Shown here piece by piece: positions 33,323-43,593 of a stretch of 64,000 nt of DNA. The stretch is from Chitinophaga dinghuensis. GTDB lineage: Bacteria; Bacteroidota; Bacteroidia; Chitinophagales; Chitinophagaceae. A program made the position numbers and the translations under genes. The stretch covers positions 186,001-250,000 of the forward strand of contig NZ_QLMA01000007.1 in NCBI RefSeq assembly GCF_003259435.1, written 5' to 3'. The first letter of the stretch is position 1. Every line of letters starts with the position of its first letter. The notes beneath the pieces were generated by a model. The model had not been told where the DNA came from. It made no database searches and worked only from the letters and a program-made list of their open reading frames with translations.

Positions 33323-34879
33323 AACCTGCACGGATGGTTTAGGGCTTCCGTCGCTACGAAGAATGCCAAAATTCTTTTGCGGATTTAGCTGCCATGGCCA
33401 TTTACCGGCAGTATTGGGAGGGATGGAAGGAAAGTCATATAATGTCCATACCATCCATCCGGTATCATATCGTTTGAAGATGGCTTTCATACCCCTGTAG
33501 AAATTCGCTTGCTTTTTTTCGCCGGCGCCCAATGGGTCCCATATTCCACGATAAGTAGACAGCCCGAATTCTTCAATTAATATTGGTTTTGTTGGTTGGA
33601 CTTGTTGTATCGTGGTCAGATATTGGGAAAGCGTACTGGTGTCTGTGAAAGCATGAAAAGAAATGAAGTCCAGACTATCTGCCAATGCTGTCGCAAATCT
33701 TCCGTCAGACCAACCGACTGTCAGCAGGTGATCTGGATCGTATTTTCTTGCTCTCCCTGCCATCCAGGCTAACCAATTCATCACAGTTTCTTTGCCATAG
33801 GTCTGAAAATCCAAATCGGGCTCATTCTTCAGATCCCAGGCCAGAATGGTACTTGAATTACGAAAGGTGGTTAGTAGGGTTTCCAGTTGGCGGTCGCATG
33901 CAGGATAGTTCAGCAGATGATAATTTCCCAGGAAATCGAAAAGAGTAATTATTACTTTCAGGCGATTAGCTTCCGCGATTGCTAACAGGTTATTTAGTTG
34001 CGTCACTCGATGTGGATTAACCACACCGCCATTAAACTCCTGGAAATTGATGAAAATACGAATGGTGTTAAAACCAAGCTGACTGATTTTTTGCAGATCA
34101 TGCTGAATAATGGTACTGTCATACTTATTCGAGAATAATTCCCAGGGACTTGCAACGGGATAATAGTTGATTCCTTTTATTCTATAAGGAACGCCATCCT
34201 GCATAAATGCTCTGCCGACGATTTGTATTTTATTGGGAGATGCTGGCTCCAGCGTGTCCGTTTCCTGTATGGTAGCTGGTTTTCTGACCATGGATTTTAT
34301 CTGCCACTTATTTCGGTTGAGTAACATAATGACATCAAAGTCGGCCGTAGTCTCCTCTTGAAAGAAGGGGGCTGTGCTTTGGTTATTGACTATCCGTTGT
34401 ATTAACCTTACATCATGATCAGTAAAGGAAACCAGGTTGCCATCCGGAGAGAAGTAGTGTAATTGAAGATGATGTTCCATATCCACTTCTTGTATGGTAT
34501 ACCCGGGATGCTCTGTATGGTGAATGAATGCAGTCATCCACTTTAGTTGTGCTGCAGGGAAATGGTCTGTTAGCAGGCGTGTATCTCCGGTGATTTGATT
34601 GATACAACGGGCGTACCATGATTTTATATATTCTCTGGTTATCTCTGCCCGGTTATAATCATGCATACTGCTGCCAGAGAACTTGTCGTCTCCCAACCAT
34701 TCTACCTTCGGCACATGTTTCTCTGGCTCAATTGGCGGCAAATTCAGGAGGGATGCTCGGTTTGCTCCAGTGTTGAAATAGGCAAGTACCGTCGCTGTTA
34801 CGCCAATCAACAACACCAGGATGCTGATACTGATCACCGCAAACCAGATACGATAATATTTTATTTTTCTGATGCTCAT
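33311..34879 (-). CDS. Membrane-anchored GH5-like glycoside hydrolase
   Basis: The 522-residue protein begins with a basic stretch and one membrane helix (about 12-33), putting the rest outside the inner membrane. From about residue 235 a TIM-barrel of clan GH-A/GH5 type is visible: YRIKGINYYPVASPWELF, LGFNTIRIFINF, WDLKNEPDLD (acid/base Glu), and ILIEEFGLST (nucleophile Glu). GH5 members cut beta-1,4-linked glycans such as glucan or mannan. Within a polysaccharide locus this is often a chain-trimming enzyme (inference). The start ATG overlaps the upstream lipoprotein gene by 4 bp. Confidence 0.85.
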   Translation of the reverse strand: MSIRKIKYYRIWFAVISISILVLLIGVTATVLAYFNTGANRASLLNLPPIEPEKHVPKVEWLGDDKFSGSSMHDYNRAEITREYIKSWYARCINQITGDTRLLTDHFPAAQLKWMTAFIHHTEHPGYTIQEVDMEHHLQLHYFSPDGNLVSFTDHDVRLIQRIVNNQSTAPFFQEETTADFDVIMLLNRNKWQIKSMVRKPATIQETDTLEPASPNKIQIVGRAFMQDGVPYRIKGINYYPVASPWELFSNKYDSTIIQHDLQKISQLGFNTIRIFINFQEFNGGVVNPHRVTQLNNLLAIAEANRLKVIITLFDFLGNYHLLNYPACDRQLETLLTTFRNSSTILAWDLKNEPDLDFQTYGKETVMNWLAWMAGRARKYDPDHLLTVGWSDGRFATALADSLDFISFHAFTDTSTLSQYLTTIQQVQPTKPILIEEFGLSTYRGIWDPLGAGEKKQANFYRGMKAIFKRYDTGWMVWTLYDFPSIPPNTAGKWPWQLNPQKNFGILRSDGSPKPSVQVLSD

Positions 34880-35814
34880 GGAACGGGTATTTTGGAGAAG
34901 TAAAATGTCAGGGCATTACTCTGTACGCCATTGTCGCTAAAAGCGGTGATGGTGAAATGTCCGGCTTTGACAGGATTCTGAAAGGATACTGTGGCAATGC
35001 CTGACAGCGTGTAGGAAGACAGATATGTTTTTGCGCCGTCTGCCTCCGCCAGAAATGTAATGTAGGCGCCGTCTGCAACCGTATTCCCATAATCATCCCG
35101 GATTATATCTGTTCTAATGATCAGCGTACTATTGCCGTCTGCAATGGGGGTTTGGGATACACAATATATATGTATGGATGCAGGTTTCCCAGAGAATATC
35201 CGCACGGTTGCCGGTTCAGCCTGCAGGGAGTGGTAACTGGCAAAACACATTATTTTTCCTGCTTGCAGAATTTGGGTAATGGGGGTGAAGAACATACCAA
35301 ATTGTGGTTTACCTGTTACTGTTTTTACTTGCTGATTGGGATATTCCAGTTGATAGTTGATCTCCTGGCCATTCTCCAGAGGATTTCCGTATTTATCAGA
35401 AAGAACAGATGCCAGAAAACACTGTTCAGGGTGACCGGCAATGGTCGATTTGGGAGAAATATAGAGTTCCAGCGCTGCTGGTTGCTGGTCCGACTGCACC
35501 ATCACTGCTTTTTTTGCGATGACGCGGTTGCTAGCAATTACCTTTGCTTCCATCCATCCGCTTTGCCAGCATGGGATTTGAAGCAATGTATCCGAGTGGG
35601 GCAACAACGGAAGAATAAGATTACCACTGCTACAGGTGATCAACAGCATGCATTCATTCCCATTGCTTTTTATTCGAAGAGAAACATGCCCGGCTGTCAT
35701 CGTATCGGGCCCGTCAATACTGGCAACAGGATGGGCACTGGCATTGTTTTGATGCCGGCTTGTGCAGGAAAGTAATAGCAGAAAAAAGATGATATATGTG
35801 ATATACTTATTCAA
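34876..35814 (-). CDS. Lipoprotein with two Ig-like (Big_1-type) domains
   Basis: The 312-residue protein is a predicted lipoprotein (FFLLLLSCTSR, lipidated Cys at about residue 17) starting with TTG at 35814, three bases after the upstream stop; no ATG exists nearer the signal. Two Ig-like repeats follow, each with the invasin-type pattern SDKYGNPLENGQEINYQL and RDDYGNTVADGAYITFLAEA. Such domains usually bind proteins or glycans at the cell surface. It sits between the 1012-residue membrane protein and the GH5-like hydrolase in one operon, overlapping the latter by 4 bp. Confidence 0.78.
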   Translation of the reverse strand: MNKYITYIIFFLLLLSCTSRHQNNASAHPVASIDGPDTMTAGHVSLRIKSNGNECMLLITCSSGNLILPLLPHSDTLLQIPCWQSGWMEAKVIASNRVIAKKAVMVQSDQQPAALELYISPKSTIAGHPEQCFLASVLSDKYGNPLENGQEINYQLEYPNQQVKTVTGKPQFGMFFTPITQILQAGKIMCFASYHSLQAEPATVRIFSGKPASIHIYCVSQTPIADGNSTLIIRTDIIRDDYGNTVADGAYITFLAEADGAKTYLSSYTLSGIATVSFQNPVKAGHFTITAFSDNGVQSNALTFYFSKIPVP

Positions 35815-35817
35815 ATC

Positions 35818-38800
35818 TCAGTAAATAGTTGGATTACCAATATAGGTATTGAGCGATAGCCTGACCGACCGTCTGGAGCCAACCGGCAACCTGCTGTTGT
35901 TAGATTCGAATGGATGCTGTTGTTGCAGGCCGTTTACATAAAAATCGATCAAGTCGCCATTGTATATAACTTGTATTGAATCCGTATCTGCCAGATAACA
36001 GGAAAATGTCTCCTTGGCCTGTTGCCTGATTCCATCTTTCAGGAAGTGGTGATCCACGAACAATACCTTTTGTTGCTGATCGTAGTAGGTGAGAAGTATT
36101 TGGGGGATCGTAATTTCCTCCACTCCGTAGTTATAGACAGCAGCTTGAAGTGTATTTATGCTGCTGTCTATACGAATATTCATAATACCATCATCCCGGT
36201 ATAGATCTTTATCCCCGACTACCGCTTTCGCCAGTATTTTGAAGGTGGCAGGGGCTGTATTGAATGTAAATGGATAATGCGCATATGGTTCGAATTTAAA
36301 GGGTCGCAGGTCATTTTCCCGGAGCCAGGCTGTTTGTTCAAAATCAATACGGAAGGGAACTACCTCTCCTGGTAACAGGTCATGAATGGTATTGTAGCGG
36401 GTATTGTAAGATATCAGTCTGGAGCCGGAACGGTCATATAATTCGGCGGTAATGGTGAGGTGAGCCGGAATCGCGCTGGTATTGCTAATCTCTCCGACTA
36501 CGATGTATTGTGAATCTAGTTTTACCAGTCTGGCAGATACTACCGCAATGGAGGGTCGGTCCTGGATATCTGCCTGGCGTGTCAGTGCCGGATCAATGAT
36601 TCTGCTTCCCTGGCTGTGAAGGGCCAGCACACCTTTTTCTATATGTTCATCCGGAGCCGGAGGATGTTGGAAGGAGGGAGGTAGTAGGTACCATTTATGG
36701 TTTAGCTCCACCAGGTGAAGGCTATCCGTAATTTCATACTCTTCCAGTGGAGTTGTCCAGTGGGAAACAACTTTTGCAAATGCCTGATGATGGTTATTCG
36801 ATGTGATCTTAAAGGAAAGGCTGTCCAGTTTACCATAAGAAGCCAGCAGGCCATCCCGAACAGAAAGCTGCAACAAGTAGTTGTCAATTCGTTCTGCGCC
36901 TGGCGGAAAGCAGCTGTAGGCAACGGTATAATCTTTGAAATCCAAAGCATGATAATAAGTACGGATGAGCATTTCAGGAGAATTATGCAGGGATCTGAAG
37001 GTAGCCTTCACCTGGAAAGCAACAGTTATCAGCAGGATAATACCCATCCATGAAAAGAGCAGTCTGTTGCCATTAGCGGGTTTAAAACTACTGCGGCTAC
37101 GATTGGGAAAAGGAGACAGCAGGAATCGTTTATTGCAGATGAGCAGCACAATGAATAGTATGAATAAGGAGGATAGCGGGAGTATTCCCCACATCAGGCA
37201 TTGTATCCGAGGAATATTTTTTCTGCCGGTTACGGCTGGTAGTGGAGGAACATCGGCTTTCTGCCAGACCATAATTCCGTTTTCGAGTCGCTGTACCCGT
37301 TCCCAGCCAGTAAAGAATAAGATGGGGTCATAGAATTTATCATTGGAGAAGATGAACTTTAAGTAATATTTCTCCGGTATGGTGAGGAACTGATGTAGGG
37401 AGCCCAGGCCGGGAATGCCTTTGAATTTTGAGTTTTCCAGGCGTTCCAGTGGTTTGCCGGTCATTTCAGGTACCCGCCTGGCAGAATGGTAATTACCATC
37501 GATAGAAGAGGCGGTGGTTTGGGAAGACAACCAGGCCATCTGATCGCCGAATCCCAGTGTCATGAATCGCCATTTATCATGTTGATCCCGACTCAGAAAA
37601 TTAAGAAGCGGTCGTAATTCAATGGTATCTGGCTGGAGTTTTCTGAATTTATGAAAGTTCAGTAGTGCCAGGCCCTGGAAAAGAACGGTGGCAATCATTA
37701 GCAAGGAAGTGAAATGATACATTTTCTTGCCATATCTGTGGATGATACGTTCCCGGATATCGCCCTCCACGATGCGGCAGAAGAAATCCCCGATGAAGGG
37801 AATGGCGATAATAGAGGCCCAGAAAGTGAATCTGTCCAGCGTAAGAATATTAAATGCATTTTTTCCCAGAATCATAGCCGGCAGAGGGGTAGTGCCTCCG
37901 GTGCCGAGTAATAGCAGCAGGCAAAAGGAAAGGGCAAGAAAAACATTTCTTCTGTTGAATAGCGAGCGAAGAATAAAGGGAAGGAGTAAAATGGTAAAAC
38001 CCAGTGGAATGATAAAAAACATCAATCCTGAAGAAGGTTCATGGATAAAGGAATCACGGGAACCATGTGGAATAGGGACCTGGCTGATGGGGTCTGTTTT
38101 GGACCAATACCAGTAGGGGAAAATAATAATGATGATCTCCAGGAATAGCGGGCCAAAGAACAGCACAAAAGATTTCCATTTCTGGAAAGCCTTTTTAACC
38201 ATTTTCCATGCGACTATGCCAAAACTCTCTTCCAGATTGATTTCATCTGCGAGAGCAGTAGCAATGATCGGTGCAATAAAAAAGATGATCCCGAAAATAG
38301 TAGTTACATGATGAGATGCAACCGTTACACCCAATAAAGCCAGTGCCAGTAAAAGATGGGTAAAGCGGGAATTTCTGAAGTAGGCATATATTTCAGGTAA
38401 CGCATTCAGTAAACAGGAAATGCCTATAACAGTTGGTAGTTGTCCGAAAATATGGATGGTTTCAATAATGGAAGATGCCAGTACCGCATAGATAGCCGCA
38501 TAGCCGGCGCTGCGTTTGGATACCCAAAGGAGACTGAACCGATAGATGCCGATGACAAAGAAGCATAAGCCAGTCATGGCTACCATAAAGAATCCAAATT
38601 TAAGTCCGCCGATCTTACTACATAAAGCAATCAGCTGATGCCCTAGAGGCGGGTAGCTGGTGACTGGGAATCCGGTGTACCAGCGGGGTTCCCAGGGATC
38701 GAACCAGGATCTGGAGTAGTGATCGGCAAAAAACATATGAACAAAAGCGTCGTAAGTTTTGTCTGCATTATAGATAAGTGCTGCGCCATGAAGCAGTAAC

Positions 38801-38856
38801 GCCAGGAGCAGTGCGATGAGGAGTAAACGGTCAGCCTTGTTGGATGAGGGGTTCAT
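35818..38856 (-). CDS. Large multi-helix membrane protein with FxLYD-like tail
   Basis: A 1012-residue protein. About 13 membrane helices fill residues 12-565, with a conserved-looking loop after the first helix (YDAFVHMFFADHYSRSWFDP), resembling the 6-pyruvoyl-tetrahydropterin synthase-related membrane family and GT-C glycosyltransferases. A second hydrophobic segment near 600 leads to soluble periplasmic domains; one fits FxLYD (IVVGEISNTSAIPAHLTI, then LLPGEVVPFRIDF). It is the first gene of the lipoprotein-GH5 operon and may polymerise or transfer sugars; that role is inference. Confidence 0.78.
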   Translation of the reverse strand: MNPSSNKADRLLLIALLLALLLHGAALIYNADKTYDAFVHMFFADHYSRSWFDPWEPRWYTGFPVTSYPPLGHQLIALCSKIGGLKFGFFMVAMTGLCFFVIGIYRFSLLWVSKRSAGYAAIYAVLASSIIETIHIFGQLPTVIGISCLLNALPEIYAYFRNSRFTHLLLALALLGVTVASHHVTTIFGIIFFIAPIIATALADEINLEESFGIVAWKMVKKAFQKWKSFVLFFGPLFLEIIIIIFPYWYWSKTDPISQVPIPHGSRDSFIHEPSSGLMFFIIPLGFTILLLPFILRSLFNRRNVFLALSFCLLLLLGTGGTTPLPAMILGKNAFNILTLDRFTFWASIIAIPFIGDFFCRIVEGDIRERIIHRYGKKMYHFTSLLMIATVLFQGLALLNFHKFRKLQPDTIELRPLLNFLSRDQHDKWRFMTLGFGDQMAWLSSQTTASSIDGNYHSARRVPEMTGKPLERLENSKFKGIPGLGSLHQFLTIPEKYYLKFIFSNDKFYDPILFFTGWERVQRLENGIMVWQKADVPPLPAVTGRKNIPRIQCLMWGILPLSSLFILFIVLLICNKRFLLSPFPNRSRSSFKPANGNRLLFSWMGIILLITVAFQVKATFRSLHNSPEMLIRTYYHALDFKDYTVAYSCFPPGAERIDNYLLQLSVRDGLLASYGKLDSLSFKITSNNHHQAFAKVVSHWTTPLEEYEITDSLHLVELNHKWYLLPPSFQHPPAPDEHIEKGVLALHSQGSRIIDPALTRQADIQDRPSIAVVSARLVKLDSQYIVVGEISNTSAIPAHLTITAELYDRSGSRLISYNTRYNTIHDLLPGEVVPFRIDFEQTAWLRENDLRPFKFEPYAHYPFTFNTAPATFKILAKAVVGDKDLYRDDGIMNIRIDSSINTLQAAVYNYGVEEITIPQILLTYYDQQQKVLFVDHHFLKDGIRQQAKETFSCYLADTDSIQVIYNGDLIDFYVNGLQQQHPFESNNSRLPVGSRRSVRLSLNTYIGNPTIY

Positions 38857-38965
38857 AGTGGTATTGTGAAAATAAGTTATTTTCCATGTACTTGTAAATA
38901 ATAAGGCATCCTGCCTGATTTTTGTTTAGTTTTTGTAAATTGATATTGTAGAAATACTATTCATA

Positions 38966-41900
38966 ATGGAGAACCAGACTAACCCCAAACCGGTTACCCC
39001 GGTTAATGATGAGTTTGATTACTACCGGAAATTCTTTATCCTTTCCAATGACCTGGTATGTCTTGTAACTGCTGAAGGAAATTTCAGCAGAGTGAATCCT
39101 GCATTCCAAAAGATATTGGGATGGAAGCCTACAGAAGTGGAGGGGCAGTCTGTATTCAGTTTCATTCATGAAGGAGATATTGCCAGGGCTATGGAAGAGC
39201 TGCGGCGCTTAAATCAAGGGATTAATACGGTGAATTTTGAACTTAGATGGAAATGCGCGAATGGAAATTATGCCTGGATCCAATGGATGGCTACTCCGGA
39301 AGGTCCTGGAGGAGATATTTTTGCCATTGGACGTGATATAACAGATTACAGGCGGAAGGAGCAGCAATTGGAAGAGTCTGAACAAAGGTTTAGAATATTT
39401 TTCAGAAACTCCAAAGGCATGATGTGTTTGCATGATCTGGAGGGAAAGTTAATCATTGTAAATGACGCCAGTGCGGCGAGCCTGGGATATACTGCCGAAG
39501 AACTGGAAGGGAAAAATTTGAATGATATAGTGCCAGCAGCATTCAGGGAAGGGGTGGAGCCGTATTTGCGGCAGATAGCGAAAGACAAGCAATTGACTGG
39601 AATTATGCGTACGCTGCATAAAGATGGATCTACCCGGATATGGTTATACAATAACGTGCTTGAATCTGGGGAGGATAAGAAAAGTACCTATGTTATTGGG
39701 AATGCATTGGATATTACTGAGCGGCATGCCTTGGAGATGGATTTGAAGTGGACCAAGGAGATGCTGGAACAAACCAATGAAGTAGCCAGAATTGGCTTCT
39801 GGCAATATGACCTGGATCTTGAAAAGTCTTATTGGTCATCGGTTACTTGTAATATTCATGAGGTACCGGAGGACTATAGTCCTTCTGTAAAAGAAGCCTT
39901 GAATTTTTACAGAGATAATGCCAGTCGCCAACGGATACAGGACGTGTTGTCGCGGGCGATTCGTTTTGGAGAGCCGTGGGATGAAGAGATGGTGATTAAA
40001 ACTGCCACAGGAAAGGAAGTTTGGGTAAGGTCTATTGGAAGATCAGAAATGGAAGATGGGAAATGTAAGCGGGTGTATGGCACTTTTCAGGATATTGATC
40101 AGCATAAGCGCATGGAGGAGGAGATTCAGACAGCGCATAAGTTTCTTGCCGACATTCTGGAAGCGGCGGTAGATGTGAGTATCATTGCCACAACGCCTGA
40201 TGGAATGATTACGCATTTTAATTCCGGAGCGGAGAAAATGTTGTTGTATAAAGGAAGTGAAATGGTAGGTAAGCAGCGTATAGCCGCTATCCATGATCAG
40301 GATCAGTTACAGCAGGTAGGGGCAGAACTGGGAGTGCCTTTATTCCAGGTTTTTGCAGTAGAAGCCAAGGCGGAGGATCGCCGGCATCAAAGAGAATGGG
40401 TGTATCACAGAAGCGATGGTAAACAATTGGATGTATCTCAGATCATTTCTGAAATAAGGGATATAGATGGCCAGATTACCGGTTATCTCCATATAGCCAA
40501 CGATATTAGTGCAAGGAAGGCAGCGGAAAAAATGTTGCAGGATGAAAAAGCGAAGTTGGCCGCTTTTGTCAAAGATATTCCTGAAGCTGTTGCTATGCTG
40601 GATAATTCATTGCGTTTTATTTTGCATAGCAATGTCTGGATGGAGGATTATAATCTTCAGGGACAAGACATCCTTGGAAAACAGGTGTATGATGTATTCC
40701 CTGATATACCGGAAGAATTCAAGGTAATGCATCGTAGTGCATTGCAGGGTAAAATTGAAAAGTATGAAGATTATACCTGGCGTCCTCCGGGCTGGGATCA
40801 CGATCAGCATATGCGAATCGAATACAGACCATGGTATCAGTATAATGGTGAAATAGGGGGAATTATGATCCTTACGGAAGATATCACCAACAAATCCATG
40901 CAACAGGAAGAACTACAGCAGGCAAAAAAGATAGCGGAGCAGGCCAGTATGGCCAAGTCGGAGTTTCTTGCCAACATGAGTCATGAGATCAGGACGCCAT
41001 TAAATGGTATAATAGGATTTACAGATCTGGTGCTGAAATCAGAGTTGGGGGCACTGCAGTATCAGTATATATCTATTGTTAATCAGAGTGCGAATACCTT
41101 ACTGAATATCATCAATGATATTCTTGATTTTTCGAAGATAGAAGCGGGTAAGATAGACCTGGATATCCAGCAGTCTGATTTGACAGAATTATGTACAGAG
41201 GTGGGAGATCTCGTGAAATTCCTGGTGCAAAGGAAAGGCCTGGAATTTATTCTGGATATAAGTGCTGATCTACCAAAGTATATATGGATAGATCAACTAC
41301 GGCTGAAACAAATATTGATCAATTTATTGGGCAATGCGGTGAAGTTTACAACACATGGAGAAGTGGGTTTAAGGGTATTTATCATAAGAAAAGAACAGGG
41401 TCTTTCAAATATGGTAGTCCGATTTGAAGTATTTGATACAGGTATCGGTATTAAAAAAGAAGGGCGAGAGAAAATATTTGAGGCCTTTACACAGGAGGAT
41501 ATCAGCGTTACTAAGAAATATGGAGGAACTGGACTTGGGCTTACCATTTCCAATAAGTTACTCTTGATAATGGGTAGCAAGTTGCAGTTGACCAGTGAAC
41601 TGGGAAAAGGGACTACTTTTTATTTTGAACTGAATGTGCAGGCAGTGAATGCCGTTGAACCGGAATACATCAATATTAATAGTATCAAAAATGTATTGAT
41701 CACAGATGATAATGAGCATAATCAGGAGATTATTAACCGGATGTTGGAATTGAAGGGAATGACTACCACTAAAGCCAATAATGGATTGGAAGCATTACAA
41801 TTATTAATGGACCCGGCTAATAGCTATGATGTTTTGATTATAGATTATCATATGCCAATTATGGATGGATTGGAAACGGTTCGGAAGATCCGGGGGATGC

Positions 41901-42853
41901 AATCGCCGCAAGTTGCTTCTATTCCGGTAGTACTTTTGTATAGCTCTTCAGATGATGAAATGGTTGTGAAAGCATGTGAAGAGTTAAGTATATCCCAACG
42001 TCTTGTAAAGCCGGTTACGATGAAACAGCTGTATAAGGCATTATCGGGGCTTCTGGATACCTCAGGAGCAAGCCAGGGAAGTATCCCGGCAGAAAAAAAA
42101 CAGCGGAAGGTATTGTCAGAAGGTATTACAGTTTTGGTGGCTGAGGATAACAGTGTTAATATGCTATTGGCGAAAGCGATTATTGGACGGGCGTTGCCGA
42201 ATGCAAGGATATTGGAAGCAAAAACGGGAAGGGAGGCATATGATGTGTTTATTGTTGAACATCCGGATGTTATACTGATGGATGTACAGATGCCAGATAT
42301 GAATGGTTATGAGGCTACAGAAGCTATTCGGGATCATATATCCGGGCATTCGGTGCCTATTATTGCATTGACAGCTGGTAATGTCAAAGGGGAGCGGGAA
42401 CGGTGTCTGGCTGCAGGAATGAATGATTTTCTTGCAAAGCCATTTGTGGAAGATATGTTACTGAGTATACTGGAGAAATGGCTGGGTGAAAATAATCCGG
42501 AAACCCTTACTACGAAAGAGACGGCGGCTCCACTGGATCTCACCACCTTGCGATCATTTTTAGGTGATACAGATAATAATCAGTTGCTAAAGGAAACATT
42601 AAGACTTTTGTTGGATGAATGTGAGCGTGTTTATCAGGAGTTACAGACGAATGATCTTTCAGCGGATATTCAGCGACTGAAAGAAATCTGTCATAGTATG
42701 CATGGTGTGGCTTCTTATACTGGTCTTACGGAATTGGATGCGATCATCCTGGATATTGAGGGGACGACGCCATCTGTCTTTAAATATAAGAAATTTATTA
42801 AGGAGCTGAATAACGCGATTTTATCCATCCGCTTGTCGCTGAATAGTTTATAA
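38966..42853 (+). CDS. Hybrid histidine kinase: five PAS, kinase, two receivers, HPt
   Basis: The 1295-residue protein has five PAS domains (about 15-640; no signal peptide or membrane helix, so it senses inside the cell), a dimerisation domain with His673 in MSHEIRTPLNGI, an HATPase (NAVKFT, DTGIGI), receiver 1 (Asp960 in LIIDYHMP), receiver 2 (Asp1106 in ILMDVQMP) and a C-terminal HPt with His1243 in CHSMHGVA. It is built for multistep phosphorelay and lies next to the polysaccharide locus, divergent from its operon. Possible outputs there are the two receiver-enzyme fusions and the free HPt. The stimulus is unknown. Confidence 0.93.
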   Translation: MENQTNPKPVTPVNDEFDYYRKFFILSNDLVCLVTAEGNFSRVNPAFQKILGWKPTEVEGQSVFSFIHEGDIARAMEELRRLNQGINTVNFELRWKCANGNYAWIQWMATPEGPGGDIFAIGRDITDYRRKEQQLEESEQRFRIFFRNSKGMMCLHDLEGKLIIVNDASAASLGYTAEELEGKNLNDIVPAAFREGVEPYLRQIAKDKQLTGIMRTLHKDGSTRIWLYNNVLESGEDKKSTYVIGNALDITERHALEMDLKWTKEMLEQTNEVARIGFWQYDLDLEKSYWSSVTCNIHEVPEDYSPSVKEALNFYRDNASRQRIQDVLSRAIRFGEPWDEEMVIKTATGKEVWVRSIGRSEMEDGKCKRVYGTFQDIDQHKRMEEEIQTAHKFLADILEAAVDVSIIATTPDGMITHFNSGAEKMLLYKGSEMVGKQRIAAIHDQDQLQQVGAELGVPLFQVFAVEAKAEDRRHQREWVYHRSDGKQLDVSQIISEIRDIDGQITGYLHIANDISARKAAEKMLQDEKAKLAAFVKDIPEAVAMLDNSLRFILHSNVWMEDYNLQGQDILGKQVYDVFPDIPEEFKVMHRSALQGKIEKYEDYTWRPPGWDHDQHMRIEYRPWYQYNGEIGGIMILTEDITNKSMQQEELQQAKKIAEQASMAKSEFLANMSHEIRTPLNGIIGFTDLVLKSELGALQYQYISIVNQSANTLLNIINDILDFSKIEAGKIDLDIQQSDLTELCTEVGDLVKFLVQRKGLEFILDISADLPKYIWIDQLRLKQILINLLGNAVKFTTHGEVGLRVFIIRKEQGLSNMVVRFEVFDTGIGIKKEGREKIFEAFTQEDISVTKKYGGTGLGLTISNKLLLIMGSKLQLTSELGKGTTFYFELNVQAVNAVEPEYININSIKNVLITDDNEHNQEIINRMLELKGMTTTKANNGLEALQLLMDPANSYDVLIIDYHMPIMDGLETVRKIRGMQSPQVASIPVVLLYSSSDDEMVVKACEELSISQRLVKPVTMKQLYKALSGLLDTSGASQGSIPAEKKQRKVLSEGITVLVAEDNSVNMLLAKAIIGRALPNARILEAKTGREAYDVFIVEHPDVILMDVQMPDMNGYEATEAIRDHISGHSVPIIALTAGNVKGERERCLAAGMNDFLAKPFVEDMLLSILEKWLGENNPETLTTKETAAPLDLTTLRSFLGDTDNNQLLKETLRLLLDECERVYQELQTNDLSADIQRLKEICHSMHGVASYTGLTELDAIILDIEGTTPSVFKYKKFIKELNNAILSIRLSLNSL

Positions 42854-43088
42854 TCATTTGGCAGCCGAACATTCATCTCTCTAAAAAAAATCCCCAAGAA
42901 ATTTTTTTTCAAAATCATTTTTCCTATCTTCAGTATCTATTAAGCTCAAAATAACCTGGCTTTTCGATATGTCAACGTGTATGAAAAACAATTCACTTCA
43001 CTTATAATCTTTTTAACGCTGAACAACCGCCCCAGGGCGTAATGGCTTCATTGAAGACAGGGGAGGACTATGATTTAATTTCCAATTT

Positions 43089-43268
43089 ATGAAAAAGAAA
43101 AAAATCTCTCTGGAGAAAAAACTGACATTGAACAAACTGACAGTGGCATCCCTCAGCAAACCACAGCAGAAGGCAGTTGCCGGTGGTCTCAACACGGACT
43201 ATTGCAATACCTACGATCCACAATGGACTTGTGAGTCTCATCCAAGACCTGGATACGTTTGTATGTAA
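43089..43268 (+). CDS. Lanthipeptide precursor 1 (59 residues)
   Basis: Starts ATG 43089, ends TAA 43268. The leader is MKKKKISLEKKLTLNK followed by LTVASLSKPQQKAVAGG, ending in the double-glycine site. The 26-residue core has three Cys with spacings x8 and x9 and ends Cys-Met. It differs from precursors 2-6, which have four Cys. It is the first gene of the array, 235 bases after the kinase gene. Confidence 0.88.
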   Translation: MKKKKISLEKKLTLNKLTVASLSKPQQKAVAGGLNTDYCNTYDPQWTCESHPRPGYVCM

Positions 43269-43363
43269 GCCTTATTGTAGCTGCCTTAAGAAGGCCGTTA
43301 ACCCGTCCTTAGTCAGCACTATCCCATACAAATTAACCCGATAACCCTTTAACTCCGTTAGTT

Positions 43364-43561
43364 ATGAAAAAGAAAAAGCTCTCTCTGGAGAAGAAGCTCA
43401 CGCTCAACAAAGAAGCAGTTGCTTTCCTGAATGACGCTCAGCAGAATATGATCGCTGGTGGTCAGCCTACTACTACGGTAATGTCTATCAGAACTTGCCC
43501 TACAGTGGTTGATACTTGTTCCACTATTCCTCCGGGCCAAATGGCTTGTGTAGCTTGTTAA
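43364..43561 (+). CDS. Lanthipeptide precursor 2 (65 residues)
   Basis: Leader MKKKKLSLEKKLTLNK then EAVAFLNDAQQNMIAGG, cleaved after Gly-Gly by the C39 peptidase of the exporter (inferred). The core of 32 residues has four Cys with spacing x6, x9, x2 and ends in Cys, and carries Thr/Ser residues that the dehydratase could use. It contains the shared TIPPG motif. Confidence 0.92.
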   Translation: MKKKKLSLEKKLTLNKEAVAFLNDAQQNMIAGGQPTTTVMSIRTCPTVVDTCSTIPPGQMACVAC

Positions 43562-43593
43562 TCTTATCTGGTCATTTAATATTTTGTTTTCTC

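Noticed and set aside
35152..35775. Plus-strand open frame of 207 codons opposite the Ig-like lipoprotein
   Set aside because: It is antisense to a lipoprotein with a signal and Ig-like domains in the right operon position.
43516..43593. Upstream extension of lanthipeptide precursor 3
   Set aside because: The conserved leader starts at ATG 43594; the longer frame overlaps the end of precursor 2.
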